64,000 nt of DNA from Desulfolucanica intricata. Lineage in GTDB: Bacteria; Bacillota; Desulfotomaculia; Desulfotomaculales; Desulfofarciminaceae. The DNA lies in NCBI RefSeq assembly GCF_001592105.1, contig NZ_BCWE01000002.1, positions 248,001-312,000 of the forward strand, read 5' to 3'. The translations under genes were made by a program, and so were the position numbers. The notes under the pieces were generated by a model. That model saw only the letters and a program-made list of their open reading frames with translations. It was not told the DNA's origin and did not search any database. Position 1 is the first letter of the stretch. The number at the start of each line of letters is the position of its first letter. Shown piece by piece: positions 53,075 through 61,509 of this stretch.

Positions 53075-54070
53075 TTACCCCTCATACCACTTCTCAAACC
53101 TCCAAGCATCGCGGCACATATCCACCAAATCCCGCTTAGCAATCCAGTCAAGCTCCCGCTTTGCTTTAGAGACATCAGCATAACACTCAGCAATATCTCC
53201 CGGCCTGCGATCCACAATCTCATAGGGCACCATAATACCATTGGCCTCCTCAAAGGCTTTAACTAACTGCAAAACTGAAGTTCCCTGTCCGGTACCAAGG
53301 TTATAAATATGTACACCTGATGTTAATTTATCCAGTGCGGCAACATGCCCTTCAGCCAGATCCATTACATGAATATAATCTCTAACGCCTGTCCCATCTA
53401 CAGTGGGATAGTCATTGCCGAAAACTCTTAATTTCTCCAGCTTCCCTTTCGCCACCTGGGTTACATACGGCATCAGGTTATTGGGAATACCGTTGGGTGC
53501 CTCACCAATTAACCCGCTCTCATGGGCTCCTACCGGATTAAAATACCTCAACAGGGAAACTGAAAACTCCGGATTTGCTTTTGCTGTATCAGTAAGTATA
53601 CGCTCACTCATGGCTTTAGTTTCACCATACGGGTTCGTGGTTGGCAGCAGCTCCATAGTCTCCACAAAGGGAACTTTATTCTCTCCATACACTGTGGCCG
53701 ATGAGCTAAAGACGAATCTCTTCACTTCATATTTCTGACAGGCCTTGGCCAGGACCATGGTGCTGACAATGTTGTTATAGTAATAAGCCAGCGGCTTTTC
53801 TACAGATTCACCTACCGCCTTAAGGCCGGCAAAATGAATCACACCATCAATATGATGGGTAGAAAAGATGGAATCTACTGCAGCTTCATCCGTTACATCG
53901 ATTTTATAAAAGGTTACTTCTTTACCTGTGATCTGCTTAATCTTATCTATAGTCTCGGCTTTACTGTTGCAAAGAATATCGGCAACAATCACCGTATGGT
54001 CTGCTTCCAGCAAAGCCACACAGGTATGTGATCCTATATATCCGGCACCACCGGTAACTAATATGTTCAT
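53075..54070 (-). CDS. galE: UDP-glucose 4-epimerase
   Basis: 331 aa. NAD motif ILVTGGAGYIGSHTCVALLE, SSSATVYGENK and catalytic NPYGETK (YxxxK), RYFNPVGAHESGLIGE and GTGVRDYIHVMDLA are all GalE hallmarks. It interconverts UDP-glucose and UDP-galactose, using UDP-glucose from GalU. Ends in an intergenic strip next to the IS66 remnant. Confidence 0.95.
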   Translation of the reverse strand: MNILVTGGAGYIGSHTCVALLEADHTVIVADILCNSKAETIDKIKQITGKEVTFYKIDVTDEAAVDSIFSTHHIDGVIHFAGLKAVGESVEKPLAYYYNNIVSTMVLAKACQKYEVKRFVFSSSATVYGENKVPFVETMELLPTTNPYGETKAMSERILTDTAKANPEFSVSLLRYFNPVGAHESGLIGEAPNGIPNNLMPYVTQVAKGKLEKLRVFGNDYPTVDGTGVRDYIHVMDLAEGHVAALDKLTSGVHIYNLGTGQGTSVLQLVKAFEEANGIMVPYEIVDRRPGDIAECYADVSKAKRELDWIAKRDLVDMCRDAWRFEKWYEG

Positions 54071-54169
54071 AATATGCTATCAACCTCTCAATTAATTAAG
54101 GCATCCTTTCCATTATCGGAACATCTGTCTCCAATAATCGCAGAGTATTCATGATGCTTGCTAACTCTT

Positions 54170-54685
54170 TCATAAATTCTCCCGATACCACTCAATCGCC
54201 GCCTCAATTCCCCGCTCAAAGCTCCACTCCGGCTCATACCTTAGTAGTTCTCTAGCCTTAGTAATATCAGCATTACTATGCTTGATATCCCCCGGCCTAT
54301 TTGGCCCAAATATCGGCTCAATGTCTTTACCCAATGCCTTGCACAGTTCATGGTAAATATCAATTAAATATTCTCTGCCACCGTAAGCAATATTAAACGC
54401 CAGGCCTGCTGCCTCACTTAGTGCTAAACATGCCTTAAGATTAGCTTCGATTACGTTCTCTATATATGTAAAGTCTCTTGACTGTTTACCATCTCCGTTG
54501 ATAGTAGGCTGCTCATCATTCATGAGCTGCTTGATGAATTTCGGTATCACAGTAGCATAAGCCCCATCCGGATCCTGTCTCCTACCAAACACATTAAAAT
54601 ACCTTAAGCCATAGGTATCTAGTCCGTATAATTCCTTATATAACCTACCATACTCTTCATCGACCCGCTTGGTCAATCCCCACAT
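54170..54685 (-). pseudogene. C-terminal half of a WbpP/TviC-like UDP-GlcNAc(A) 4-epimerase
   Basis: 171 codons: LTKRVDEEYGRLYKELYGLD, RYFNVFGRRQDPDGAYATVI, SRDFTYIENVIEANL match the C-terminal half of extended SDR epimerases of the WbpP/TviC type. The NAD-binding half and most of the YxxxK segment are missing; the sequence is fused to a dehydrogenase start (54657-54755). Confidence 0.85.
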
Positions 54686-54755
54686 AGCCCAAGCCCATTA
54701 TACAAATTTTTTCCTTTCTGTTTGCAATATCGTAATAAAAATTACTAAAACTCAA
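54657..54755 (-). pseudogene. N-terminal stub of a TviB/WbpO-like nucleotide-sugar dehydrogenase
   Basis: From TTG 54755: FSNFYYDIANRKEKICIMGL then GYVG, the Rossmann start of UDP-GlcNAc/GalNAc 6-dehydrogenases. Similarity ends after GYVGI at about 54677-54685, exactly where the epimerase fragment begins in another frame. A deletion junction. Confidence 0.7.
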
Positions 54756-54802
54756 TGCTGATATTTTATGTAAAAAGCAAATACTAGTTTAGTCTATTTA
54801 CA

Positions 54803-54870
54803 TGGTGAGGGGTCAGTCCCCTTTTCAGGAATTTTGGAAAGGCGCGAGGCCTTCCAAAATTCCCTCGCGC
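54803..54870. repeat. GGGGTCAGTCCCC unit joined to overlapping inverted repeats
   Basis: Core GGGGTCAGTCCCC (inverted relative to most copies), then GGAATTTTGGAA / TTCCAAAATTCC enclosing GGCGCGAGG, which can alternatively pair with CCTCGCGC. Two mutually exclusive hairpins lie downstream of capG on its strand. Confidence 0.75.
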
Positions 54871-54930
54871 ATGCGCTGCATCCAATTATCCAGATAATAC
54901 AGTTAGTTTAAACAAGTTTAAGCCTGCCCC

Positions 54931-56070
54931 CTACTTCCGCCAAACCATTCTGTTAACAATCGCCGTATAACTCTGTATAATCTTGACCACCTTCACGCTC
55001 ACGTTTTCATCTGCATAATCAGGTGTCGTAACGCCGAGGTCGCCGTTTTTGTGCATAGCAACAGCCAGGTCAACTGCCTGCAGCACCTGCTCGGTAGTGA
55101 TACTGCCAATAATGAAATTACCTTTATCCATAGATTCCGGACGCTCGGTGCTGGTGCGTATAGATACAGCCGGGAATTTGAAATAGGATGCTTCCTCCGG
55201 TATAGTACCGCTGTCAGATACCACGCAATAGGCATTTAACTGCAAATTGTTGTAATCCGAAAATGCAAAAGGCTTTAAACTGCGCACCAGGGGGTGGAAT
55301 TTAAAACCCCTTTGTTCAATAAATTTGGCGCTACGGGGGTGTGTACTGTAGATAACAGGCATATCATAATACTTAGCCATGGCATTTACAGCATTCATCA
55401 AAACCAGGAAGTTCTCCTCAATGTCAATATTCTCCTCATGATGGGCAGAGAACAAAATATATTTCCCCTTCTCCAAGCCCAATTGCTCGACTATCTTGCT
55501 GCGCTTAATTTTGTCCAGATTGGCAGTCAGCACTTCGGCCATCGGAGACCCGGTTACATAAGTACGCTCTTTAGCTACGCCTTCATAGTTTAAATAGCGC
55601 CTGGCGTGTTCGCTGTAGCATAAATTCACGTCCGCTATATGGTCAACAATGCGGCGGTTTGTTTCTTCGGGCAGATTCTCATCAAAACAGCGGTTGCCGG
55701 CCTCCATATGGAAGATAGGTATTTTTAGTCTTTTGGCTGATATAGCGGATAAAGCCGAGTTGGTATCGCCCAGGATCAAGAGTGCATCCGGTTTTACTTC
55801 TGAGAGTACTTTATAACTTTTGGCAATAATATTGCCGATGGTTTCACCCAAATCTCCACCAACTGCGTCCAGATAGTAATCAGGTTCCCTTAAACCCAAA
55901 TCTTCAAAGAAAATCTGACTCAGTGTATAATCCCAATTCTGGCCGGTATGCACCAGGATATGGTCAAAATAAATATCGCATTTTTTGATCACTTCGGACA
56001 GCCGTATTATTTCCGGTCTGGTGCCCAGGATGGTCATTAGTTTTAATTTTTTCACTGCAGTATCAGCCAC
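54931..56070 (-). CDS. capG: UDP-GlcNAc 2-epimerase-like enzyme of UDP-FucNAc synthesis (CapG/WbjD type)
   Basis: 379 aa from GTG 56070, chosen for GGAGGTG; the longer frame overlaps capF. LMTILGTRPEIIRLSEVIKK, HTGQNWDYTLSQIFFEDL, HMEAGNRCFDENLPEETNRR and SDSGTIPEEASYF mark the non-hydrolysing 2-epimerase fold. Placed right after capE and capF, so it most likely makes UDP-N-acetyl-L-fucosamine by the last C2 epimerisation. Confidence 0.9.
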   Translation of the reverse strand: MADTAVKKLKLMTILGTRPEIIRLSEVIKKCDIYFDHILVHTGQNWDYTLSQIFFEDLGLREPDYYLDAVGGDLGETIGNIIAKSYKVLSEVKPDALLILGDTNSALSAISAKRLKIPIFHMEAGNRCFDENLPEETNRRIVDHIADVNLCYSEHARRYLNYEGVAKERTYVTGSPMAEVLTANLDKIKRSKIVEQLGLEKGKYILFSAHHEENIDIEENFLVLMNAVNAMAKYYDMPVIYSTHPRSAKFIEQRGFKFHPLVRSLKPFAFSDYNNLQLNAYCVVSDSGTIPEEASYFKFPAVSIRTSTERPESMDKGNFIIGSITTEQVLQAVDLAVAMHKNGDLGVTTPDYADENVSVKVVKIIQSYTAIVNRMVWRK

Positions 56071-56071
56071 G

Positions 56072-57181
56072 TTACACCTCCAAATAATACGTGTCCGGCT
56101 TTTCCGGGTTAAAGGGCTCATTGGCCCACATAATGGTCACCATATCTGTATCACCAAGGTTTTCGATGTTATGGGTATACCCCGGGGGTATATCAACCAC
56201 TTCCAGCTTATCACCACTGACGTAATATTCTATTACTTCACCGGAATCAACTTTCCTGAAGCGGATGACGCCGGTTCCACTGACCACCAGGAACTTTTCA
56301 TTCTTACTATGGTGCCAGTGGTTGCCCTTGGCAATGCCGGGCCTGGAAATGTTCACGGATACCTGTCCTCTATCCGGGGTCCTGATAAACTCTGTAAAAG
56401 ATCCCCGGTCATCCACGTTCATTTTTAATGGGTAGCAAAATTTTTCTTTGGGCAGATAGCTTAAATATGTACTGTATAATTTCCGGGTGAACTCATCAGC
56501 CATATTGGGCACAGAACGATACTGACGGCTTTTTTTAAATGAATAGAGTAAATCAACTATTTCACCTAGGGTAATGGTGTGCACCACCGGAACAGCGCAA
56601 AAATCTCCATCACGGTTTTCTCTACCCTGTAGAGCATTGATTAACTCCTCCACCACATCATCTATATATACTAAATTTAGAACTACACCGGGGTCATTTA
56701 CAGTGATAGGTAGATCACGGGCAATATTATGACAGAATGTAGCAACTGCACTATTGTAATTAGGCCGGCACCATTTACCGAACACATTGGGGAAGCGATA
56801 GATGAGCACCCTGGCCCCGGTTTCCCGGCCATAGGTAACCAGCAAATCTTCCCCGGCTTTTTTGCTTTTTCCATAGGGATTATCCAAGGCTGCCTGGGTT
56901 GATGAGGCAATCATCACCGGGCAAGCATTGCCATGCTTTTTCAGGTTATCCAGTAATGTTTTTGTAAAACCGAAATTGCCCTCCATAAACTCCGACTGAT
57001 CCCGGGGGCGATTTACACCGGCCAGGTGAAAGACAAAGTCTGCTGCTTGACAATACTTATCAAGCAGGGCAGGATCAGTATCTCTGGTACACTCAAGAAT
57101 GTTAGTGTATTTTTGGTTTTTCAGCTCGGCAATAAGATTTTTGCCAATGAAACCCCTGGCACCGGTTATGAGTATTTTCAT
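56072..57181 (-). CDS. capF: CapF/WbjC-type bifunctional SDR-cupin reductase
   Basis: 369 aa. N-terminal SDR (ILITGARGFIGKNLIAELKN, PYGKSKKAGE as YxxxK) and a C-terminal cupin with metal-ligand pattern GNHWHHSKNEKFLVVSGTG and PPGYTHNIENLGD. This two-domain form is specific to CapF/WbjC, which epimerises at C3 and reduces C4 of the 4-keto sugar from CapE. It overlaps capE by 4 bp; capG follows after 1 bp. Confidence 0.93.
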   Translation of the reverse strand: MKILITGARGFIGKNLIAELKNQKYTNILECTRDTDPALLDKYCQAADFVFHLAGVNRPRDQSEFMEGNFGFTKTLLDNLKKHGNACPVMIASSTQAALDNPYGKSKKAGEDLLVTYGRETGARVLIYRFPNVFGKWCRPNYNSAVATFCHNIARDLPITVNDPGVVLNLVYIDDVVEELINALQGRENRDGDFCAVPVVHTITLGEIVDLLYSFKKSRQYRSVPNMADEFTRKLYSTYLSYLPKEKFCYPLKMNVDDRGSFTEFIRTPDRGQVSVNISRPGIAKGNHWHHSKNEKFLVVSGTGVIRFRKVDSGEVIEYYVSGDKLEVVDIPPGYTHNIENLGDTDMVTIMWANEPFNPEKPDTYYLEV

Positions 57182-58200
57182 GATCTCCTCCAGCTTTCTA
57201 ACTCGTTATTTATATAATCAAGGGACAGTAATTTATCCTTGATCTGCTCTATATTAAGCCTGTAGGTATTATGGGAGTTATACTCCTCTTCCAAAGATAA
57301 CCGATGGTTTCCTTCTATGAAATATTTATCATAGTTAAGGTCTCTTTTATCAGCGGGTACCCTAAAATATCCACCTAAATCTTCAGCTACTACATATTCC
57401 TCTTTGGTAAGCAGTGTCTCATAAAGTTTTTCTCCATGACGAGTACCGATTATTTTAATCTCGTTATCAGCGTTAAATAACTCCTTAATTGCTTGAGCTA
57501 AATCACCAATGGTTGATGCCGGGGATTTTTGCACCAAAATATCACCCGTCTGAGCATTTTCAAAGGCAAATACCACTAGTTCCACTGCTTCTTCAAGGCT
57601 CATCAAAAATCTGGTCATATCCGGATTCGTTATTGTTAGCGGTTGCCGGTTTTTTATTTGCTCAATAAATAAAGGTATTACAGAACCTCTGGAAGCCATA
57701 ACGTTTCCGTACCGTGTGCCGCAGATAAGGGTTTTATCCGGATCTACGGTTTTTGATTTTGCTACTAATACTTTTTCCATCATAGCTTTGGAGATGCCCA
57801 TGGCATTAATGGGATAAGCAGCTTTATCGGTTGATAGACAAATTACTTTTTTAACCCCATACTCGATAGCGGCTGTAAGTACGTTATCCGTACCAATGAT
57901 ATTTGTTTTTACTGCTTCCAGGGGGAAGAATTCACAAGATGGCACTTGTTTAAGGGCTGCCGCGTGGAAGATATAATCCACACCATGCATGGCGTTTTTT
58001 ACACTGGCTATGTCCCTTACATCGCCAATGTAAAATTTGATTTTATCGTTTTTATAGAATTTGCGCATGTCATCCTGCTTCTTTTCGTCCCGGGAGAAGA
58101 TGCGGATTTCAGAGATGTCTGTAGCTAAAAACCGGTTTAATACGGCATTGCCAAAACTTCCCGTGCCGCCGGTTATAAGTAAAGTAGCGTTTTTGAACAT
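57178..58200 (-). CDS. capE: CapE/WbjB-type UDP-GlcNAc 4,6-dehydratase/5-epimerase
   Basis: 340 aa. NAD motif LLITGGTGSFGNAVLNRFL, ALKQVPSCEFFPLEAVKTNI, CLSTDKAAYPINAMGISKAM (catalytic Tyr replaced by the MxxxK form seen in this group) and GTRYGNVMASRGSV. It starts UDP-L-FucNAc synthesis. First gene of the capE-capF-capG trio. Confidence 0.93.
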   Translation of the reverse strand: MFKNATLLITGGTGSFGNAVLNRFLATDISEIRIFSRDEKKQDDMRKFYKNDKIKFYIGDVRDIASVKNAMHGVDYIFHAAALKQVPSCEFFPLEAVKTNIIGTDNVLTAAIEYGVKKVICLSTDKAAYPINAMGISKAMMEKVLVAKSKTVDPDKTLICGTRYGNVMASRGSVIPLFIEQIKNRQPLTITNPDMTRFLMSLEEAVELVVFAFENAQTGDILVQKSPASTIGDLAQAIKELFNADNEIKIIGTRHGEKLYETLLTKEEYVVAEDLGGYFRVPADKRDLNYDKYFIEGNHRLSLEEEYNSHNTYRLNIEQIKDKLLSLDYINNELESWRRS

Positions 58201-58287
58201 GGTTCAAATTCCCTTCGAATAATGTAATTTTTTCATTTACAACTCAAATTGCTCCCGCAGGTAAAAATTGACCAATTTTATATACTC

Positions 58288-58360
58288 CTAAACTCCTCGC
58301 TTTTCCGGCCCAAATAAAGGCTCGATATTTTACCCAGTGCACGGCATAGTTCATGGTAGA
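58288..58360 (-). pseudogene. Short relic of a WbpP/TviC-like epimerase
   Basis: Between capE and rmlB the minus strand encodes YHELCRALGKI, and the surrounding bases match 54289-54361 of the epimerase fragment with small indels. About 70 bp only. Confidence 0.6.
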
Positions 58361-58371
58361 ACACATAAAAA

Positions 58372-59454
58372 TTATTTCTCTTTTGTCGCGGCAACCTGAT
58401 CAAGACCCGAATACATCTTCTCATAATAATTGGTATAATCGCCAGATACAATATTCTCTATCCACTCCGTATTAGATAAATACCATTCAATGGTTTCTTT
58501 CATTCCTTGCTCGAAGGTATAAGAAGGTTCCCAGCCTAATTGAGTTGTAATCTTAGTATTATCAATGGCATATCTTCTGTCATGCCCAGGTCTGTCTTTT
58601 ACGTATTTAATAAGTTTTTCCGACTTACCCAGTGTTTTTATAATGAGCTTAACGATTTCAATATTGGCTTTTTCATTATTTCCACCTATATTATAGACTT
58701 CCCCATCTAAACCCTTATGTAATACAGTATCAATGGCAGAGCAATGATCCGCTACATGCAGCCAATCTCTTATCTGCATGCCATCACCATAGACAGGTAA
58801 ATCCTTATCATTTAAACAGTTATTAATCATCAGGGGAATTAGCTTTTCCGGGAACTGGTAGGGACCGTAGTTGTTACTACAGCGGGTAATGTTCACCGGT
58901 ATGCCGAATGTCTCATGGTAGGCTCTCACGATCAGATCAGCAGAGGCTTTGGAGGCAGAATAGGGACTATTAGGACACAAAGGCATGGTCTCGACAAACA
59001 TTCCTGTTTCACCCAGTGCGCCATACACTTCATCAGTTGACACTTGCAAGAATTTAACCCCGGTTTTGAATTCCTTACAATACTTATCATCCGGATTAAC
59101 CTTCCAATATTTCTTAGCTACATCAAGTAGCACCTGGGTACCGATAATGTTTGTTGTTAAGAAAACCTCCGGTTCAACGATACTCCGATCTACATGCGAC
59201 TCCGCAGCAAAGTTGACGACCGTATCGATAACATAAGAAGCAAATATCTCATCCATCTTTTCTCTGTCCCTGATATCCGCTCTAATAAACATATAGTTTG
59301 GGTTGTCCACTATATCCTTTAAGTTTTCCAAGTTACCTGCATATGTAAGTGCATCCACATTGATAATTTTATATTTATTATGCCTGTCCAACATATATTT
59401 CACAAAATTACTGCCAATGAACCCGGCCCCACCGGTTACAAGAATGTTCTTCAT
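58372..59454 (-). CDS. rfbB: dTDP-glucose 4,6-dehydratase
   Basis: 360 aa. ILVTGGAGFIGSNFVKYML, FAAESHVDRSI, STDEVYGALGETG, SPYSASKASADLIVRAYH (YxxxK) and RCSNNYGPYQFPEKLIPLM are diagnostic of RmlB. It makes dTDP-4-keto-6-deoxyglucose from the product of RmlA encoded just upstream. No rmlC or rmlD is in the window, so the product may feed the aminotransferase rather than rhamnose. Confidence 0.96.
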   Translation of the reverse strand: MKNILVTGGAGFIGSNFVKYMLDRHNKYKIINVDALTYAGNLENLKDIVDNPNYMFIRADIRDREKMDEIFASYVIDTVVNFAAESHVDRSIVEPEVFLTTNIIGTQVLLDVAKKYWKVNPDDKYCKEFKTGVKFLQVSTDEVYGALGETGMFVETMPLCPNSPYSASKASADLIVRAYHETFGIPVNITRCSNNYGPYQFPEKLIPLMINNCLNDKDLPVYGDGMQIRDWLHVADHCSAIDTVLHKGLDGEVYNIGGNNEKANIEIVKLIIKTLGKSEKLIKYVKDRPGHDRRYAIDNTKITTQLGWEPSYTFEQGMKETIEWYLSNTEWIENIVSGDYTNYYEKMYSGLDQVAATKEK

Positions 59455-59486
59455 ATTATCAAAATCCTCTCCAGTTCCTATGCATG

Positions 59487-60356
59487 CTACTGTTCATTTG
59501 CCAAGGACAAAATATACTGCCCGTAATCAGTCATTTTCAAACTCTCGCCTATTGTTTTTAATTGTTCGGTAGTTATAAATCCTCTACGCCAGGCAATCTC
59601 TTCTAAGCAAGCTATATAAAAACCTTGCCTTGACTGAATCGCTTCCACATATTCAGCCGCCTTAAGCATTCCCTCTGGTGTTCCAGTATCAAGCCAGGCC
59701 ATACCACGTCCCAGCAGGATTACATTCAGTTCACCCTGCTCCAAATAGGCATTATTTACAGCCGTAATCTCTATTTCACCCCGTACAGACGGTTTAACCT
59801 TCTTTGCTATCTCCACTACTTGATTATCATAAAAATAGAGCCCTGGTACGGCATAATTTGATTTCGGATGTTGCGGTTTTTCTTCAATAGAAATAACTTT
59901 ATAATTCTGATCAAATTCCACCACGCCAAAGGATCGTGCATCCTTTACTGGATAACCAAAGATTACCGCACCCTTCTCTAAAGCTTTGGCTCGATTCAAA
60001 ACCCTAGTAAGATTCTGTCCGTAGAAGACATTGTCGCCTAGTATTAAGCAGACACTATCATCACCGATAAATTTTTCACCCAAAATAAATGCATCCGCAA
60101 GCCCCCGAGGGGTCTCCTGTATCTTATATGAAAATTTCAGTCCAAGTCTGGAACCATCTCCCAATAACCTCTCATAAACCGGCGTATCTTCCGATGTTGA
60201 TATAATAAGTATTTCTTTAATACTTGCCAACATGAGAACAGATAGAGGGTAATAAATCAGCGGTTTATCGTATATCGGCAACAGTTGTTTTGAGACAGCG
60301 TGTGTTATCGGGTAAAGGCGGGTTCCTTTCCCTCCTGCTAAAATAATACCTTTCAT
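59487..60356 (-). CDS. rfbA: Glucose-1-phosphate thymidylyltransferase
   Basis: 289 aa. [50 protein letters not shown] and [12 protein letters not shown] are the RmlA signatures for activation of glucose-1-phosphate with dTTP. Runs 30 bp after the aminotransferase gene in a tight minus-strand operon. Confidence 0.96.
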   Translation of the reverse strand: MKGIILAGGKGTRLYPITHAVSKQLLPIYDKPLIYYPLSVLMLASIKEILIISTSEDTPVYERLLGDGSRLGLKFSYKIQETPRGLADAFILGEKFIGDDSVCLILGDNVFYGQNLTRVLNRAKALEKGAVIFGYPVKDARSFGVVEFDQNYKVISIEEKPQHPKSNYAVPGLYFYDNQVVEIAKKVKPSVRGEIEITAVNNAYLEQGELNVILLGRGMAWLDTGTPEGMLKAAEYVEAIQSRQGFYIACLEEIAWRRGFITTEQLKTIGESLKMTDYGQYILSLANEQ

Positions 60357-60386
60357 CTTGCTCCTCCCCAGTCAATACCTCATTAT

Positions 60387-61475
60387 TTAACCTAAGATAA
60401 TATCGCAAATCCTATCCACATCATCCAGAGCCAAATCAGCATAAAGCGGTAATGTCAGAACTCTATCCGCTATGTATTTTGCAACCGGTGTTTTTTCTAC
60501 ATTAAACCTGCCCTTATAACATTCAAAATTGTTTGTAAGGGGATAAAAGTATTTTCTGGCGTATATATTTTCGGCTTTCAGTTTTTCATACACCTCATCC
60601 CTGTTTAACTTATAACCATCAAAGACTACAGGAAAGTAAGCATAGTTGCTTTTTACCCCTGTCTGGGGCTTACATAATTTAATTCCCTTAACACTACTTA
60701 ATCGTTCAAGATATCTTTCAACAACAATTTTTCGCTTTGCGATTTCATCATCTATATGACGTAAATTACATATCCCCATCGCCGCCTGAAACTCATTCAT
60801 TTTGGCATTGCCACCCACATATTCAACCGACTCTGGTCCGGTAATACCAAAATTTTTTAGGTCATTAAGCTTTTTAGATAGACTCCCGTCCTTATATGTA
60901 ACCGCTCCACCCTCAATAGTATGAAATACTTTTGTTGCATGAAAACTGAACATGGAAGCATCTCCAAAGTTTGCAACCCCCACACCATCAATAGTTACCC
61001 CAAAAGCATGAGCAGCATCATAAATAACTTTGAGATTATACTTCTTTGCTATTTTCTCAATCTCAATAGTGTTGCATATATTTCCGTAAACATGGACAGG
61101 AATAATAGTGGATGTCCTTTTTGTTATCAGACTTTCTAGCTTGTCCGTATCTATTGTATAATCATCGGGATTAACATCACAAAAAACTGGTTCTAAGCCG
61201 TTCCTAACGATTGCATGAGTCGTTGATGCAAATGTAAAAGGAGTTGTGATAACCTCGCCAGTAAGATTAAAAGCTGCTATTGCACACTCCAATGCTAGGT
61301 GGCCATTTGTAAAAAGGGTAATATTGGGGGTATCCAAATACTGGGTTAGCTCTGCTTCCAGCTGTTTATGTTTCGCACCCATATTAGTTAGCCAACGACT
61401 ATTCCATAAGTCTTTAATTTCCTTTATGTATTCCTTGAAGTCAGGCATTGAGGAACGGGTTACCTGAATCACCAT
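60387..61475 (-). CDS. DegT/DnrJ/EryC1 sugar aminotransferase, VioA-like
   Basis: 362 aa from ATG 61475 (GAGGGAGAG upstream; the longer frame to 61520 lacks a site). PLP enzyme with LFTNGHLALECAIAA, VYDAAHAFGV-type Asp, and the Schiff-base Lys in SFHATKVFHTIEGGA. WNSRWLTNMGAKH near the start resembles VioA-type 4-amino-4,6-dideoxyglucose synthases. With rmlA and rmlB beside it, a dTDP-4-keto-6-deoxy sugar is the likely substrate. Confidence 0.85.
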   Translation of the reverse strand: MVIQVTRSSMPDFKEYIKEIKDLWNSRWLTNMGAKHKQLEAELTQYLDTPNITLFTNGHLALECAIAAFNLTGEVITTPFTFASTTHAIVRNGLEPVFCDVNPDDYTIDTDKLESLITKRTSTIIPVHVYGNICNTIEIEKIAKKYNLKVIYDAAHAFGVTIDGVGVANFGDASMFSFHATKVFHTIEGGAVTYKDGSLSKKLNDLKNFGITGPESVEYVGGNAKMNEFQAAMGICNLRHIDDEIAKRKIVVERYLERLSSVKGIKLCKPQTGVKSNYAYFPVVFDGYKLNRDEVYEKLKAENIYARKYFYPLTNNFECYKGRFNVEKTPVAKYIADRVLTLPLYADLALDDVDRICDIILG

Positions 61476-61509
61476 TACAAGTATCTCTCCCTCTATATAA
61501 TACAAGCAA

